Positions 1 to 12,000 of a stretch of DNA of 64,000 bases are shown piece after piece (within the stretch, counting starts at the first letter, position 1; each line of letters starts with the position of its first letter). The translations under genes were made by a program, and so were the position numbers. Source of the DNA: Lojkania enalia (Eukaryota > Ascomycota > Dothideomycetes > Pleosporales); the NCBI GenBank assembly GCA_010094045.1, contig ML986613.1:248001-312000 (forward strand), written 5' to 3'. The notes beneath the pieces are model-generated. The model did not search any database and had not been told where the DNA came from. It was given only the letters and a program-made list of their open reading frames with translations.

Positions 1-1208
1 CTCGAGAGGCTTGTGCTGAGGTAAGTCACACGTACTTTAGGCTCGATGACCGGTGGCTTGCGACCTGCGGCTGAGTATAATAAGAAAATTTGTATGAGTG
101 ATATGACGTGGATGGTTAGACGAATCGGCTTCTGATATTTCTTGGAAATGTAATATGGTTCTTCAGCTCTCTCGGTTGCGCAAAAGATAGGACTTGGAAG
201 ATAGAATTAGATTGGGCATTAGGAGGTTTGGAGAGGGCTAAGGATGTTCGAAGGTTAGAGTAGCGGGGCTTGTTGTTATACCACATCAGTGTTGCATTGC
301 GAGTCTGAACGCATATGTTTATGGGCGATACTTCTACGAGTGTGGCGTTGAGGTTTGCAGACCTAGGGTTGGATTGGGGAAGTGATTACTTTTAGGAAAA
401 GCATAGCATGTCTTTCTATGTCCTTATTACCTCCAATAGAAATTTATATGCTTTGTCGCAGCATACTGTTGATGCTGATATCAGTATGTGAGAACCTATC
501 TATTTTTTATTTAAAAAAATTTCCATCTAGCCCCGCGGATACAGAATACGGCTGACATTGTCAACAAAAACATCCGAACAATGGTACCGAGCGAAGAGAT
601 AGTAGCACCAACGTCATAATCGCATGTGAATTTGCAGCGTTCTTCCAACATCGGTGTTTTGAGATTCTGGAAGGTTATGGGGTTTGGATTTGAATGGTGA
701 GGATGCGTGGGAAAGAGTGGGATTTGTCGGGTAGGGGATGATGGGTGATTTAATATGAGGAGGAGGTGAGTAGTTCGAAAGATATGATTTTTTTGCTTTA
801 GAGGAAATGCTTGGGGTGTTTTAATGGGCTGAATGTAGGAGTTATTTGTCTGCGCGTGGGCTAGAGTGGAGGGTGGTTATGAGACGAGTAATGGTGTGTT
901 TATGAAGAGAAAAGGTAGGGGAGGTTAGAGCTTCGGATGGAGAGGAAAGGTTTACGAAAGAAGTTTGTGCTGATATTAAATGTAGAACTTGTCGCCTGAC
1001 ATCGTGAACTAGCCTCGTTCGATCGATAGGAAGACTGTCGCTTCGAAGAGTAAACATCCCCAAGAAAAATGTTTCAAGCTTACCTTAATCAGCGTATCTG
1101 GCTGAATCCTACCCTGGGGCAAGTACTCTGAAACACTAAAAGGAGGTATTAATATTAGGAAGTCAGGAAACAATAATATTACCATTTCACTTCGTAAAGA
1201 GCTATATG
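1..1208. other. Intergenic, no recognisable gene
   Basis: AT-rich stretch with only short open frames that resemble no family I know and show no convincing splice structure. Position 21 begins GTAAGT, which could be a donor of an exon entering from the left edge, but the 20 bases before it are too few to judge. Confidence 0.5.
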
Positions 1209-1378
1209 TAAGATGTAAGCTCAGGTCACGTGCCTGGTCAGCTGTGCAGCCCTTGACTAAGCAGTCTTATATACTATATATTCTCCAGCCGTACCTTGAC
1301 CGAGAGGTCAAGGGACATCATCAATATATCTATCTATACCACCCTATACAGTCTCCACCCCCTCATGCTTACATAAGA
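1209..1378 (+). mobile_element. Solo LTR, copy 1, with 5-bp target duplication
   Basis: A 160-bp element at 1214-1373 begins TGTAAGC and ends GCTTACA, the short inverted ends expected of a retrotransposon LTR. It is flanked directly by TAAGA at 1209-1213 and again at 1374-1378, a perfect 5-bp target-site duplication. Inside are TATA-rich sequence near 1270-1283, a CACGTG site near 1227, and a perfect 8-bp-stem hairpin (CCTTGACC / GGTCAAGG, 1294-1313). A second copy with the same ends lies at 59849-60007 on the other strand and a third partial one at 61193. No internal retrotransposon coding region is present, so this is a solo LTR left by recombination. The family (copia, gypsy or a non-autonomous type) cannot be told from the LTR alone. 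Confidence 0.88.
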
Positions 1379-1724
1379 ATTGTAGAATTGCCTGGTTCAC
1401 GGTATTTGGGATCACTTATTATGTTTTCAATATAGTCAAGTCGAGACCCCGAAAAATTGCATTCCGGATGCTACTAAACTCCGTTCTGAAATGCTCACGC
1501 TCCCGAAAATCCATACTCCCAAGACTCCATTCCAAATGCACAAGACGCCGGACCCCAAAGGTAGAAAATTACTTCTTTTTGTGATGTAATAATATTATTT
1601 CTCAGGGTATCTATCATCGGTATGTTAGCATTAAGAAGCAGTGTGGCGTAGTAAAGCAGGAAATGCCGGCTTCAGGGTCATATCCTACTTTGTGTATTTT
1701 ATGAGAGCATGCTCTCGCATCCTC

Positions 1725-2510
1725 CTACCGGTTTGCGTTCGATTGCACTTCATACCACTCCGCCCCCTGCGTAAACAACTCCCAATCTAGCTCTACCTCC
1801 TGGTCTTGCGTAGGGGTATTTAATATCCTCGCCGGTGGCTCTTCCACCTGCTGGAAATAGTGATTGACCGCCTTAGGCCCATCTGGCAAGGTTGGAAGAC
1901 TGAGATCTGCCGCCTCAACCATTGGCTGCATTTGAAAATGAGAATTTAACGCCTCAGGCACGTATTTTTTGAATTGAAGAGGAGGGCTTATTGCCTGGAG
2001 CATGTTGGGCGACATGTGAAGAGGTGGAATCGCCTGAGGTACGTTAGGCGGCCCTCTTTGGAATTGGTTGTCGAAGCCAGGAAAATCGGACGGCCCTTGT
2101 AAAAGCATAAAGGGGACTGAAAATCCCTGAGCTTTAGGCCGTAGAACGGAATGAAATACCGGCCCGTGCTGTGATGCCTGTGAGGAACATGGTGGTATCG
2201 CTGTGTTTTGGTGTGCCTTTAACGCGTCGAGTTGACGCCTTAGACTGATGATTTCGTAATCTCTGGCGTGTATTTCCTGCTTCAAACCCCTGTTTTCGCC
2301 TTCTAGTTGATTTATTCTTTTATTCTTGTATTCTCTACTTTTAGCTGCAGACTCCTTATTTCGCTTCTTTTGCTCGGCTTTCAATTCTTCTTCCGTCAAT
2401 CCAGAATCAAAAGGTATTCGCCTTTTCCTCATTGGCATAGTGTTTTGTGCCCCTGTCCGCATGCTTCCCAGGGGCTGGTTGACTTGGGGGATGTCCATTA
2501 AAGCCAGCAT
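1725..2510 (-). CDS. bZIP transcription factor
   Basis: Intronless 261-residue frame with ATG at 2510. A basic region sits at about residues 40-62 with the bZIP signature N-x2-SAAKSR (NKESAAKSR), followed by a leucine zipper with L-x6-L spacing (heptad positions read L, L, R, L, L), so it should bind DNA as a dimer in the nucleus. The C-terminal 150 residues are rich in Pro, Gln and Phe and include loosely repeated PNVPQAIPP / PNMLQAISPP blocks, a plausible activation region. The first 30 residues contain four methionines, so the true start may be a later ATG. It lies alone between AT-rich stretches and next to a dead transposon. Which bZIP subfamily it belongs to I cannot say; the domain call itself is firm. 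Confidence 0.85.
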   Translation of the reverse strand: MLALMDIPQVNQPLGSMRTGAQNTMPMRKRRIPFDSGLTEEELKAEQKKRNKESAAKSREYKNKRINQLEGENRGLKQEIHARDYEIISLRRQLDALKAHQNTAIPPCSSQASQHGPVFHSVLRPKAQGFSVPFMLLQGPSDFPGFDNQFQRGPPNVPQAIPPLHMSPNMLQAISPPLQFKKYVPEALNSHFQMQPMVEAADLSLPTLPDGPKAVNHYFQQVEEPPARILNTPTQDQEVELDWELFTQGAEWYEVQSNANR

Positions 2511-2528
2511 ATTGAAATGGACAAGTTA

Positions 2529-2552
2529 AAAATAAATAAATAAATAAATAGA
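2529..2552. repeat. (AAAT)n microsatellite
   Basis: Five to six tandem AAAT units just upstream of the bZIP start codon, in its likely 5' leader. Such tracts vary in length between isolates. Confidence 0.7.
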
Positions 2553-3595
2553 GAGTGGGTATGTTTGTGATAAGCTGTGAAATTGTGTTGCGGTTAGGTA
2601 GTAAGAAGTGGTTTTCGAGTGTACACAGTGTAAACGAAAGAGAAGGGAAGGCACGACGTTGAAATTATTATTCCTTTTTCTACCCGTGTCTAGGATCTTG
2701 TTTGGTCCTGAACCACCAAATCTCTCACATGAGCAAATTAACCTCCTTGGTAGCGAGCACCACGTCTCTTAATGGGTATATCAAAAGAGAAAGTGGGAGT
2801 CGCAGTCAAGTCCATGGTACTCAATAGTTGACGGTCTTGAGACATGTGTTCATACCTCCCCAAACAGGAAATAAGAATCCGTGGGAGCCAGAAATTCCCG
2901 GATATTAGTCTTTACAATAGGGGAAGGCATTGGCCCAACTAGTTCTTTCTTTGTTCTCGCCAAAATACAACTCCGTAGTCAACTCGACATCCGCACGAAT
3001 GCAGGAGAATCCGAACCTTAATATTTTAAAATTTTGAAATAAGAGTACTAGAAAAAATTATATAGGCAGTAACGACGAGCAGGAGACTGCTTTATCACAC
3101 ATTATTATTTAGGTGGAAGAGCAAGGGGTCCAAGTAGGTGTCACTATCACTACGTGGATTTTCTACTAAAGGACTAAGGCCCAGGTAACCGGCCATAGAA
3201 GGAGATGGAACTCAAATTTTCCCAAGGATATGCGAAGAAAAAAACTCTTTTCTTTGGGAATACCTTGCGGTAGCCCATCACAAGGAAAGTCACGATGTCA
3301 CTGTCACCACATTCGTATTTGCGGTCTAGCCGTGTCCCAAGGACCCAGGTTTGTTCCGATTCTGTCTGGAGAGGGAGCTATGGTGAGCAATAGTATCTAG
3401 TCAATGCTTCGATTTCGTACTATTTCCCAAAGTTTCAGTCAGGTACTCTTATCTTCCATTATTTTTAGTTGTTCCCATTATTAAACATAGAGTGAATTTA
3501 ATTTACCACGTAGCTTCGATTATGTTGGAGCACATAACCTGGGATTTCACGTAAAATACAAAAGGGAATATAGCGCCAAGATAATAGTTCCCGTA
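2553..3595. other. Intergenic, AT-rich
   Basis: About 1 kb between the bZIP promoter and the Tc1/mariner relic. I see no coding pattern or family resemblance here on either strand. Confidence 0.5.
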
Positions 3596-4848
3596 CAGTT
3601 ATTAGAATACCAATTATCGCGCTACGCATACTGTTCCGCTACTCCCTTCCCCCCGCACACTTATTTCATATCTGCTGCATACGCTAAGATGCCTTGTGGA
3701 CGTCCTCGCCGCTCTGTTTCGCTTGCGCAGCCCACATCTAGCAATTTATCGCCACCACGCGCTATGATTCTATAGTGTGTGGAGAATAGCATCAAACGGA
3801 ATGTTATACAGGATAAGTTCAAGATCCCTCGTTCTACGTACAGTGACACGATTAAGCGATGGAACAACTGTTCTACGGTAGTCAGCTTGCCTTCCACTAG
3901 TTAGCCTAGAGTCCTTAGTGACCGCGATAAGCGAGCTATTCTACGAGTCGTACGTCGCCACCCTCGAATTAAGTATGCTCAGCTAGTCTATCTGGCTCGG
4001 AGCTGGCGACCTGTGAGCTTAAAGACTCTTTATTATATGCTTAAGAAGCATGGGATTACAAAGGAGGTTGCTAAAAAGAGACTAATACTGTGCCATAGAG
4101 ATACTAGTACACGCTTGAGCTAGGCTAGAGCTATTTACTAGTCTTACCTTACTGTCAAAGTTTCCGATGAGTGTTTAGTTAAGTAAGGTAAAGGCAAAAA
4201 ATACATTTAGGTATTCCGTAAGTCTGTGCAGAAGTAGTAGGAGATAATTAAGAGTAAAGGACGCTAGTCTACTCTACGTCATATGTTCTACACCACTATC
4301 TGGGTTAGTGGGCGATTAGACTTTATTATAAAATAGAGAGTTAGTAGCATGCGTAGCTATACCTTTGCTCCCTATTACTTTACTATATAGGATAGCTTGC
4401 TATCCTAGGAGGAAGGCTTTGTATATATGCAAGATAACGGTCTAATATATGATAGTCGTAAGTTACTTACGTAGCTAGCTACTTATAAGATTAAGACGTA
4501 GATTAGCCGCCATACTCACCTAATCTCGAGCCTATTAAGTTCTTCCAGTAACTACTTAGACAGAAGTTAATTGAACTGTGTCTTAATCTAGAGTTTAAAG
4601 GACATCATGTAGCTGATGGAGAGCGATTCATACAGTACACGTAGGAGGCGTGGCGTCAAATTCCTCAGGAAGCTATTAACACCCTCATTGAAAGCATGCT
4701 ACAAAGGATCAAGACTTGCGTTAAAGACCCGGGCTTGTAGAAAAAATACTAGCAGATTCCAGACTACTGTAAATGCAATTACTATATAAATTACTGTACA
4801 AGGTGCATATTTCGTGGTGTTGAGCGAATATTGGTATTCTGGAAACTG
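3596..4848 (+). mobile_element. Tc1/mariner (DD34E) DNA transposon, inactivated
   Basis: A 1,253-bp element with imperfect terminal inverted repeats: the left end (from 3596) and the reverse complement of the right end (from 4848) agree at 21 of 27 positions, both starting CAGTT and sharing AGAATACCAAT. The left flank is TA (3594-3595), the Tc1/mariner target; the right flank reads CA, one transition away. One frame from ATG 3689 still reads as transposase: an HTH part (IPRSTYSDTIKRW), then SDE (first catalytic Asp, 4166), QDN (second Asp, 4433), then after a 1-base shift PPYSPNLEPIK (4507-4539), where the third acidic residue has become Lys. The spacing fits DD34E. About 14 in-frame stops, mostly TAG, sit where Gln or Trp is expected, as RIP would produce. 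Confidence 0.87.
3689..4545 (+). pseudogene. Tc1-like transposase pseudogene
   Basis: Reading frame of the Tc1/mariner element. It keeps recognisable DNA-binding and DDE catalytic blocks but carries about 14 in-frame stops and a 1-base frameshift between the second Asp (4433) and the SPNLEP block (4516-4533). The Glu of the DD34E triad is Lys (AAG at 4537). No product can be made. The dominance of TAG at expected CAG (Gln) and TGG (Trp) codons is the mutational signature of C-to-T change on both strands. Confidence 0.85.
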
Positions 4849-5349
4849 CACGGAAACTATTTTCCTAGTACTGTAAATGAAGACGCGATATTGATCTCAA
4901 TGAAAGGAAAAGGAGATGTCCCGAAACTGTGGAATGAGGATAATCTATCGTTGTTGTTTACCGTGAACCTCACAAATTGGCTTTAGGATTAGAACCGAGC
5001 CTCGGACGATAATGTACTGATTAAACGTTATGACTAGTATAATTTATGAGTGCTTCATAACCCGATCTATAGGTATAATTTTAAGGCTAATTATATTCGA
5101 CTTAGGAATTGGGTGAATGTTCAAGCACGTGACGCTGTATAGGGCTGACGGGAACGTTAGCCCCTAAAAGGCTAGCGCAAAGTCCCTAAATGCAAGGAAC
5201 AGCTGAAACCCCGGGGTTCGAAATCACAACTTCGCCTCGACGCTGACGCACCCCGCCAGTTGCTATTCTTGCCGCCGATTATCTTTTTTTGTGAACCCGA
5301 CAGATATTAATACAACTAGAGAGCAATAACGGACGGCGAAGAGGACTAT
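4849..5349. other. Intergenic next to the Tc1 element
   Basis: AT-rich in its first 300 bases, then rising in GC towards the Sec2-like gene. No coding pattern found. A tRNA-like GGTTCGAAATC at about 5216 has no matching stems around it. Confidence 0.45.
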
Positions 5350-6187
5350 ATGGCGGCCACTGTCGGGATACCGACCGTAGCGCCGATCGTAAACTCAAAA
5401 CAGATGTCGGCTGCGCATGTGCATAGTTGTCCAAAGTGCGGAACGGCGGTTTCGCCGGACAGAGATGCGATGGCAGCGCAGAGGAAGATCGCAGAGCTGG
5501 AAGCGCAGGTTGAAATTTTGAAAGAGAAAGCGACAGCTGCGGGTATGTTGACAGCTATAACGTCGAGACCGCAATAAAACAGCATTGCAGGCCAACAATC
5601 TACGAGATTCATACTGACGAGTCTCGACAGTGGACAAAGCCGCCGACTATGAAGACCAGCTACGGACACTAAAAAATGGACAAAATAGCCTCCTCGGAGC
5701 AAATGCATTGGATCCCCAATCCCTGACTGGACTATCTAACGAAGACGTTCGACCGTCGACCGCAAACTCGTTGTCTGCAAAAACCTCACGATTTTCCTTC
5801 TTAACCGGTCGTCGAGGGTCTCCAGCCCAAAACTTGTCTTCCGTTCCACCTCCATCGACGCTTGCGGACACTGAGCTCCTCGAACAATTAGCGCAGGAGC
5901 GCGCCCTCCGCGCAAAGGCCGAAGAAAAGGCGCGAAAAGTGGATTCCGAGATTGAGGAGTTAAGTGTACAGCTGTTCTCACAAGCAAACGAAATGGTAGC
6001 AGCGGAACGCAAGGCGCGAGCGAAGCTGGAGGCTAGAGTCGAGCAGCTCGAGCAGAAGGATAAGGATAAGATGGCAAGGCTGGAGAGACTTGAGAAGGCA
6101 GTGACACGGATCGACAGGGTGAAGGCCATGTTGGCTGCACCGACGCCCGCACCATCGGGATCACTTTCGCCTCCAAGGAAGAGGTGA
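5350..6187 (+). CDS. Sec2-like Rab GEF coiled-coil protein
   Basis: Two exons, 5350-5542 and 5631-6187, give 249 residues. The 88-nt intron (GTATGT donor, CTGAC branch, GACAG acceptor) joins the frame as KATAA-V-DKAADYEDQL. The N-terminus has a CPKCG pair at about residues 26-30 followed by a coiled coil; the C-terminal half carries LSVQLFSQANEMVAAERKA, resembling the Sec2/Rabin8 GEF coiled coil (known family pattern: LFxEANxMVA), then a long charged helix to residue 235. Sec2 proteins activate the Rab Sec4/Rab8 on secretory vesicles for polarised exocytosis. The two exon lengths sum to a whole number of codons. Yeast Sec2 is much longer, so this may be a short-form relative with only the exchange domain; function is inferred. 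Confidence 0.75.
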
Positions 6188-9048
6188 GCTTTCGACAAAG
6201 GTTCGGACTAAGCATCCCGCCGCCGTGGGAGTGACTTGCGCTATGGGTGGAAGGCCTATGGAACTCTAGCTGACGTCGGACCTTCTACGTGTTCCCAAGC
6301 TTGCGAAAAACGTTCGAGGACCGCTTGCGCCACAGAAGCCTGCAGATGGCTTTAATTTTGTGCAATCCCTCACAAGCCCCTGAGAGATGAACTGAATCCC
6401 CAGCTTTGGTGGCTGTGAACTGAGAGCTAAAGTGGCTCGACTCTGTCTTTACTGATTTATGTCTCCTTGGCTCTTCACGATACCCTTTTCTTATTCTCCT
6501 CGTTCAACATTAGCGTTGCATTGGGTGGAATACCCTTAGGTCTCTTAATAGTTTGCACATGTCGGATAGGCGTCTTCACTACGTTTGGGGTTTCTGGCTT
6601 GTACATTATCATGTAGTTTCAATCTTAATTACTAGGACGAGTTGTTATTTTTATGGTCTGATAAGTTGTCTTATTTCATGCCGACGGCTTGATTTATCTA
6701 AGTTTTTTATTTCTATTGTTGTGCGCTCTATCATGTGCGTTCTTGCTCCATCTCATTTGTCACGACTTCGCACTCCCCTTCCACCTTCAAAGATATACAC
6801 ACTCGTACACGCGATCACCACTTTCCATCCCTGTAACCGGAACATTCCTATTTTCCCACCCCATAGATATTTATTATGATGGAGCGCTTTCTTAGGCAAG
6901 TATTACAGACCTAGTCCTACTATGGGAGGACCGCATTCCGCGTCTGCGAACGAGTTTGCTCGTTCCGCCGGTCATTATTTCACTAGCGGGCACTGAATAT
7001 TACCGTCTGAGCACGTTTTGTGGTTCAAGTGGGGTTTCTAGATGTTAGGGGATGGAGCGTGGGATAGTAGGGTGTTAGAGAGAGGTGATAGTGCTCGAGA
7101 AGAGTGGCTTGCCCAATGTTTGCTATAGGCCTCAATGCTTCCTTAGCGTCTGGATTATTGTTCAAGCATCTCTGAGCTTGACAACTTAGTTTATTTCTTG
7201 TTATCGCCTTGCACCGTCTTAGTTGTCGAAATCCTGGGCATAATAGTACACTACGATAGAAAGTATAGGCATGTGTTAAGCAATAATCGATTATAAAACC
7301 GTGATGTATTAGAGTAACTCTGAATATATTGCTGTGCTTTGTGTTCTTGATTAGGGCTTCCACCGACGAGACGTAAGTATGCTATGCTTAGATAACGCCT
7401 ATGTAGATTGCTTTGGTAGTCGTGGTCTTACCGGCCTAGCAGGCATCTTGCCTGTTTAGAGTGCTGACGGTATGACTGGAGTAAGACACGAGCAGGCGAA
7501 TATTCATTTCTAAAATAGGAACACGATGACGACATATTATCTCCGAAGATATATTATGTACCATCGGTATTGAGTGGAGGGACAGTGGTGGTTTATTTGT
7601 CGAAAAAGGGAAGAGGAAGTTGAGAGGTCTAGTTGGACGCAGAATTCGTCACGTTGTCACCGATATTTGCGCGAGGCGGAGCGCTTCCGTAAATGCATGT
7701 GACGACGATAATGTCTTATTTAGTGGAGCTACTATTGGAGAGAGGGCTTAGTGAGGCTCGCGATAGACGCCGTGATAATGGGAATGAAGACGCGCAACGA
7801 AGCACTGTATGACGACGAATGAGGGGGGTCCTGCATTATCATGTTGTCGACCTCGCGTTTTTGCAGCCACGGATCTGAATATGGAGATGTTGATACGCCG
7901 TAATTCACAGCCAAGCCGGCTGGCAGAAAAGGTCCAGCAGGTTGTTTGTGTGCATTCGGGTGTCTCAGGTAGGAAACACTCCGGCATACACTTCGAGAAC
8001 AACCCCAGTTCTAGTCGCGTGCTCATTGTGAAGCAATTTCCCGGGCGCAGACGCAAGGGCGCATTGCTGCCGCGCTGTTCTCTTGAGGCGGATCGTAGCC
8101 CTAACTTGATCCACAGCTTAGATCATTAACCAAGGACAGCGACACGACTGACATGCACAGCGCCATCTGTCCCTTGGAGGCATAGAAGTGCTGTAGAATG
8201 CCTCTCTCGTTATGCTGGCGACTTGCTGTTTCATGGCTTGCGGGGAAGTTGGTCACTGTAGCACGGGCATCCCGAGCAGCTGTGAACTGCGACCTGCGAC
8301 CTGCGCGCCATGCACCGGGCATGTCCAGGCTCCAGACTCTAGATTCCAGCACGCTGCACGGCATTTGGTGAGGATACAGAGGCTCTGCGGCATGGAATAA
8401 TGACCCCTTTTTGAAGGCGACCAGCCCTAGGAACCGGTTAGCGCGCTAGGCCGCCCGCCAATCTGAGGCCATCGCAGTGCTCGTCTCTCCCGGACGCCAC
8501 CCCCCCTGCCAACCTGAAACCTCCCAGCTCCCGTGCTTGTGCCCAAAATAATTCCACAGCGACATCCTGCCCTGCTGCAATCCTCATACCCACCACCGCA
8601 AACAACGACAACATCACCGCCCCTAGCCCACCCCCCGCCCTGGACGGTCCGCTGTACCTCGTCCTCTTCTTCTCCTGCTGCCGCACCGAACGCCGTCGCT
8701 CCTTTCTCCGCCGCAGCAGATTGGTTCGCCGTGGGGCTGGGCCTTGAAACTGCGACCCGCACCGCTCTTCGCACACCACCCGGTTGGCCAGTGTGGCCCG
8801 TCGCTCCCTCTTCGACCTTGGTATACTGCTTGCGACACTGCGACTGCGACCTCTGACGCTGGACGGCCTTCGCTCTTTATCCTCGCTTGACTTTCTTTCA
8901 TCAGCACCCCCTCGTTCGTTGCGCAGCTCCTTGAACCGCCGGCCGCTCCTCGCTTTCATTGCACCGCAACACGGCTTGGCAACCCCCCCCTCCCAAGTCA
9001 GAAAAAATTGTCGCACACGCGCACTACATGCTCCGGATATGATATAGA
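6188..9048. other. 2.9-kb intergenic region, no gene recognised
   Basis: Open frames of 60-190 codons occur on both strands, especially in the GC-rich part 8430-9000, but none shows domain signals or fits a splice model. The last kilobase is CT-rich and is probably promoter and 5' leader of the Tea4-like gene. A small perfect hairpin (GAACGAG-TTTG-CTCGTTC) lies at 6948-6965. Confidence 0.5.
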
Positions 9049-12000
9049 ATGACGCGGCCTCAGATAATTAGGGCAGGTACGGCATCGCGCGCAATACCAG
9101 TGCCTCAGGACGAATGCTAATGTTTGTTTGGCTCGTAGATACCCTCGACTTGCAAGACAAGACCTCTCCAACTGCCCAAGACCACACCCGCCAGCCTCAG
9201 CACCCGGCACCCCTTGGAATTGGGCCTGCTGCCCCGCATCAGGAAGCCTCGTTGCGGCAGGTGACCGAGGAGCGCTCCTCTGAAGAGTCGCACTTGCAAA
9301 ATGATGGGTGGAGTGATGCAAACACGCTGCGGGACGACCCAGGCTCCGACGATGAGCGGACCGTGGTGGCTAGCGTCAATGGGGACAACAACCTGCAGCA
9401 GGACGAGCAGGCAGTGAGGTTGAATGGTGGGATGACAGGAGGTGTGGAAGACGGCGAGCTGACGGACGCCGATGTGGAGGACGACATGGATGACGATATG
9501 ATGGATAAGATCTCGAGTTCTCCATCTATAGACGATGGTGGGTATTTTTTACCTTCTTCTCAGCCGACTTGGCCGAAACGGAGTTCTTCGATCACTTCGG
9601 AAACCGCTCCTATTTCCAATTTGACTAATGCGGACTCTTTTCCTTTCTCTACTTCGCCTATTAATTTTTCTATCTCTGCTTCTGCGGCTCGAAGACCATC
9701 TTGGATCCCAGCTCGCGGGGCAGATTCCATCTCATGTTCTCAATATCGGTCCTCTCTTATTCCATTTTCCTTCCAATCCTCTGAGAAAGACCCAAATGGG
9801 CAGTCTGCGGAACATCATCATGGTGGTGAGTATAAATCAGCAACGGAGGCCGCGAATCCAACTACGGACATCAAAACCGCCGACACCGACGTCAAGGTCA
9901 GCCCCAGGACTCAGCGCTTATTGCGCGTTGAGGCCCGACTCCAAGACATCCACCAAGACTCGCAGGTATCATTGCTCTCCGATTTCGATGAAATCGATTT
10001 ACAAAGCATGCTCCAACCTGTCCACAGTCCTCTATGTACCACGTTTAGCGATCCAGACGACGATCTACCGGGTTCCGGTAGCACACCATCTCTCCCCGAT
10101 AGCAAAGACGACGAAGAAGAGAGCTCCTGGACAACCGATAGTGACGCAGACTCATGGGACGAAGAAGCTGATAATGATGATGATTCTAATGATAATTTCT
10201 TTTCTGATGATCCTCGATATGTCGACTCTGGATGGGGAGGCGAATGCTTACGAGAAGCAGAGGATATTGACTTCGAATTCGTGTATGCATTGCATACTTT
10301 TGTGGCTACCGTCGAAGGGCAAGCCAACGCCACCAAGGGAGACACAATGGTTCTCCTAGACGATAGCAACAGTTACTGGTGGCTTGTTCGGGTCGTAAAA
10401 GATAGTAGTATTGGTATTTGACATATCCCCCTAGCTCTGATTAACAAACTAATCGTTCTAGGTTATTTACCGGCCGAACATATCGAAACTCCCACTGAAC
10501 GATTAGCAAGACTGAATAAGCATCGAAATATTGACCTCTCTGCGACTATGCTGGGGGATACAGCAGAGAAATCCAAAAACCCATTAAAGAAAGCCATGCG
10601 TCGGCGAAACGCAAAGACTGTACAATTCACCACTCCAACTTATATCGAAGCATCGGATTACGAGTACTCTTCGGATGAGGACAGTGGGGAGTTATTTGGA
10701 GGAGCAGATCCAAACCAAGTCCAGACACAAGCCCAGACACAAAGTGCTACGGAGAAGGCCGAGCCTGACCAGGATGAAGACTTGAAGGTACAACCTTTGA
10801 AGGTTTCTGGATCGAAAAAGGAAACAAAGCAGAGCGCTTCCGACGTCGAACCGTCACGAGATCCTAGCAACGACTCGACAGATAGCAATGGTGAGAAGAC
10901 GCGAACTAGCGATGAAATGTTCGACAGACCATTGGATCAGAAAAAGTCGAGAAACGGAACTTTGCGTAATACCGATTCGTTTTTCAAAGATGACAATGCG
11001 GAGACCCGTAAGATAACTCTCACTCCTAATTTGCTTAGGGATGACTCGAGCACTTCAACAACAGGCTCTCGGGAGCGTGGGCCGAGTCTGGAGAGCTTGG
11101 AGAAGAATGGGTTCGCAGACAAGGTTAAAGACGACAAAAAGAAGAAAGAGAAGAAACCTGGCATGCTTAGTGGTCTGTTCAAGAGGAAGGAGAAGAAGCC
11201 TAAGAGCAATGGCAGTCTCGAGTCATTTGATAGCGACGCTGAGAAACAGTCAGAAGAATATGGTCGTGCTTCCCCTCAGGCCAAGGGCTCCGACGAAGTC
11301 TCTTCCGAACGCCCATCAGCTGACCAAGCGTCTCCGCAGAGACAGGCAAGCAAGGGCAAACTACAGAAACCGCAACGTGGCAGGGATGTTTCGCCACCAA
11401 AAAGCAACAAGGGAGTGTCAGACAACAACAGCCCAGAACCTGGTGGAGCCATCCAAAGTGCAACCCCACAATTGGCGTCCACATCTCAAACCACCACCTC
11501 CCAGAGCGCTGCCTCCATGCGTTTGGTCTCTCCAGAACAAGAACCAGTTAAGCCGTCTGTCGAAGCCCGTGTTCAATCGCCTGAAGGTCGCTCGAGGTCC
11601 AACTCGGCAGCATCGAAACTCAACCCTATTCACATGCTTAACCGCCAACCGAACGGGGAACCGAGACCTGAAAAGGTTAAGAAGGCGAAACAACGCGTGC
11701 AATTAGACGATTTTGACTCTGAGGATGATGAGATGAACGATCCCTTCGCAGACCCTAAGGAAGCACAAACGAAGGCGTCACAGCCCAGCGATCCCGAACC
11801 AGCCGGGCGTCTCTCCGAATCTCCTGTTCAGATATCCGTTGCGGATGCACAACCGCCAGGAAAAGAAAACGGATATGACAAAGAACAGGTACCCGATCCG
11901 CATCAGCCCCCGGAGCTCACCGGTGACACCTCGAGTCAAGAGACAAATTCTCCAATATCTACACCTTCTCCCGACGACAGCCCATCAACTAGCGCTCCAA

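Noticed and set aside
1..26. Exon end and GTAAGT donor at the left edge
   Set aside because: Only 20 bases are visible before the donor and no acceptor or following exon could be supported.
5213..5226. tRNA T-loop-like sequence GGTTCGAAATC
   Set aside because: No acceptor, D or anticodon stems can be folded around it.
5647..6198. 183-codon open frame antisense to the Sec2-like gene
   Set aside because: It is the mirror of a Glu/Arg/Ala-rich coiled coil, which leaves the opposite strand open by codon bias. It has no domain of its own.
6948..6965. Perfect 7-bp-stem hairpin
   Set aside because: Isolated, unique in the window and in a non-coding region; could be chance.
8438..9016. 192-codon minus-strand open frame in the GC-rich leader of the Tea4-like gene
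   Set aside because: Arg/Gly-rich translation without family similarity; overlapping frames are open on both strands, so base composition explains it.
9114..9116. ATG 9114 as start of the Tea4-like gene
   Set aside because: It lies inside the first intron; the exon at 9049-9076 gives the conserved MTRPQIIRA start.
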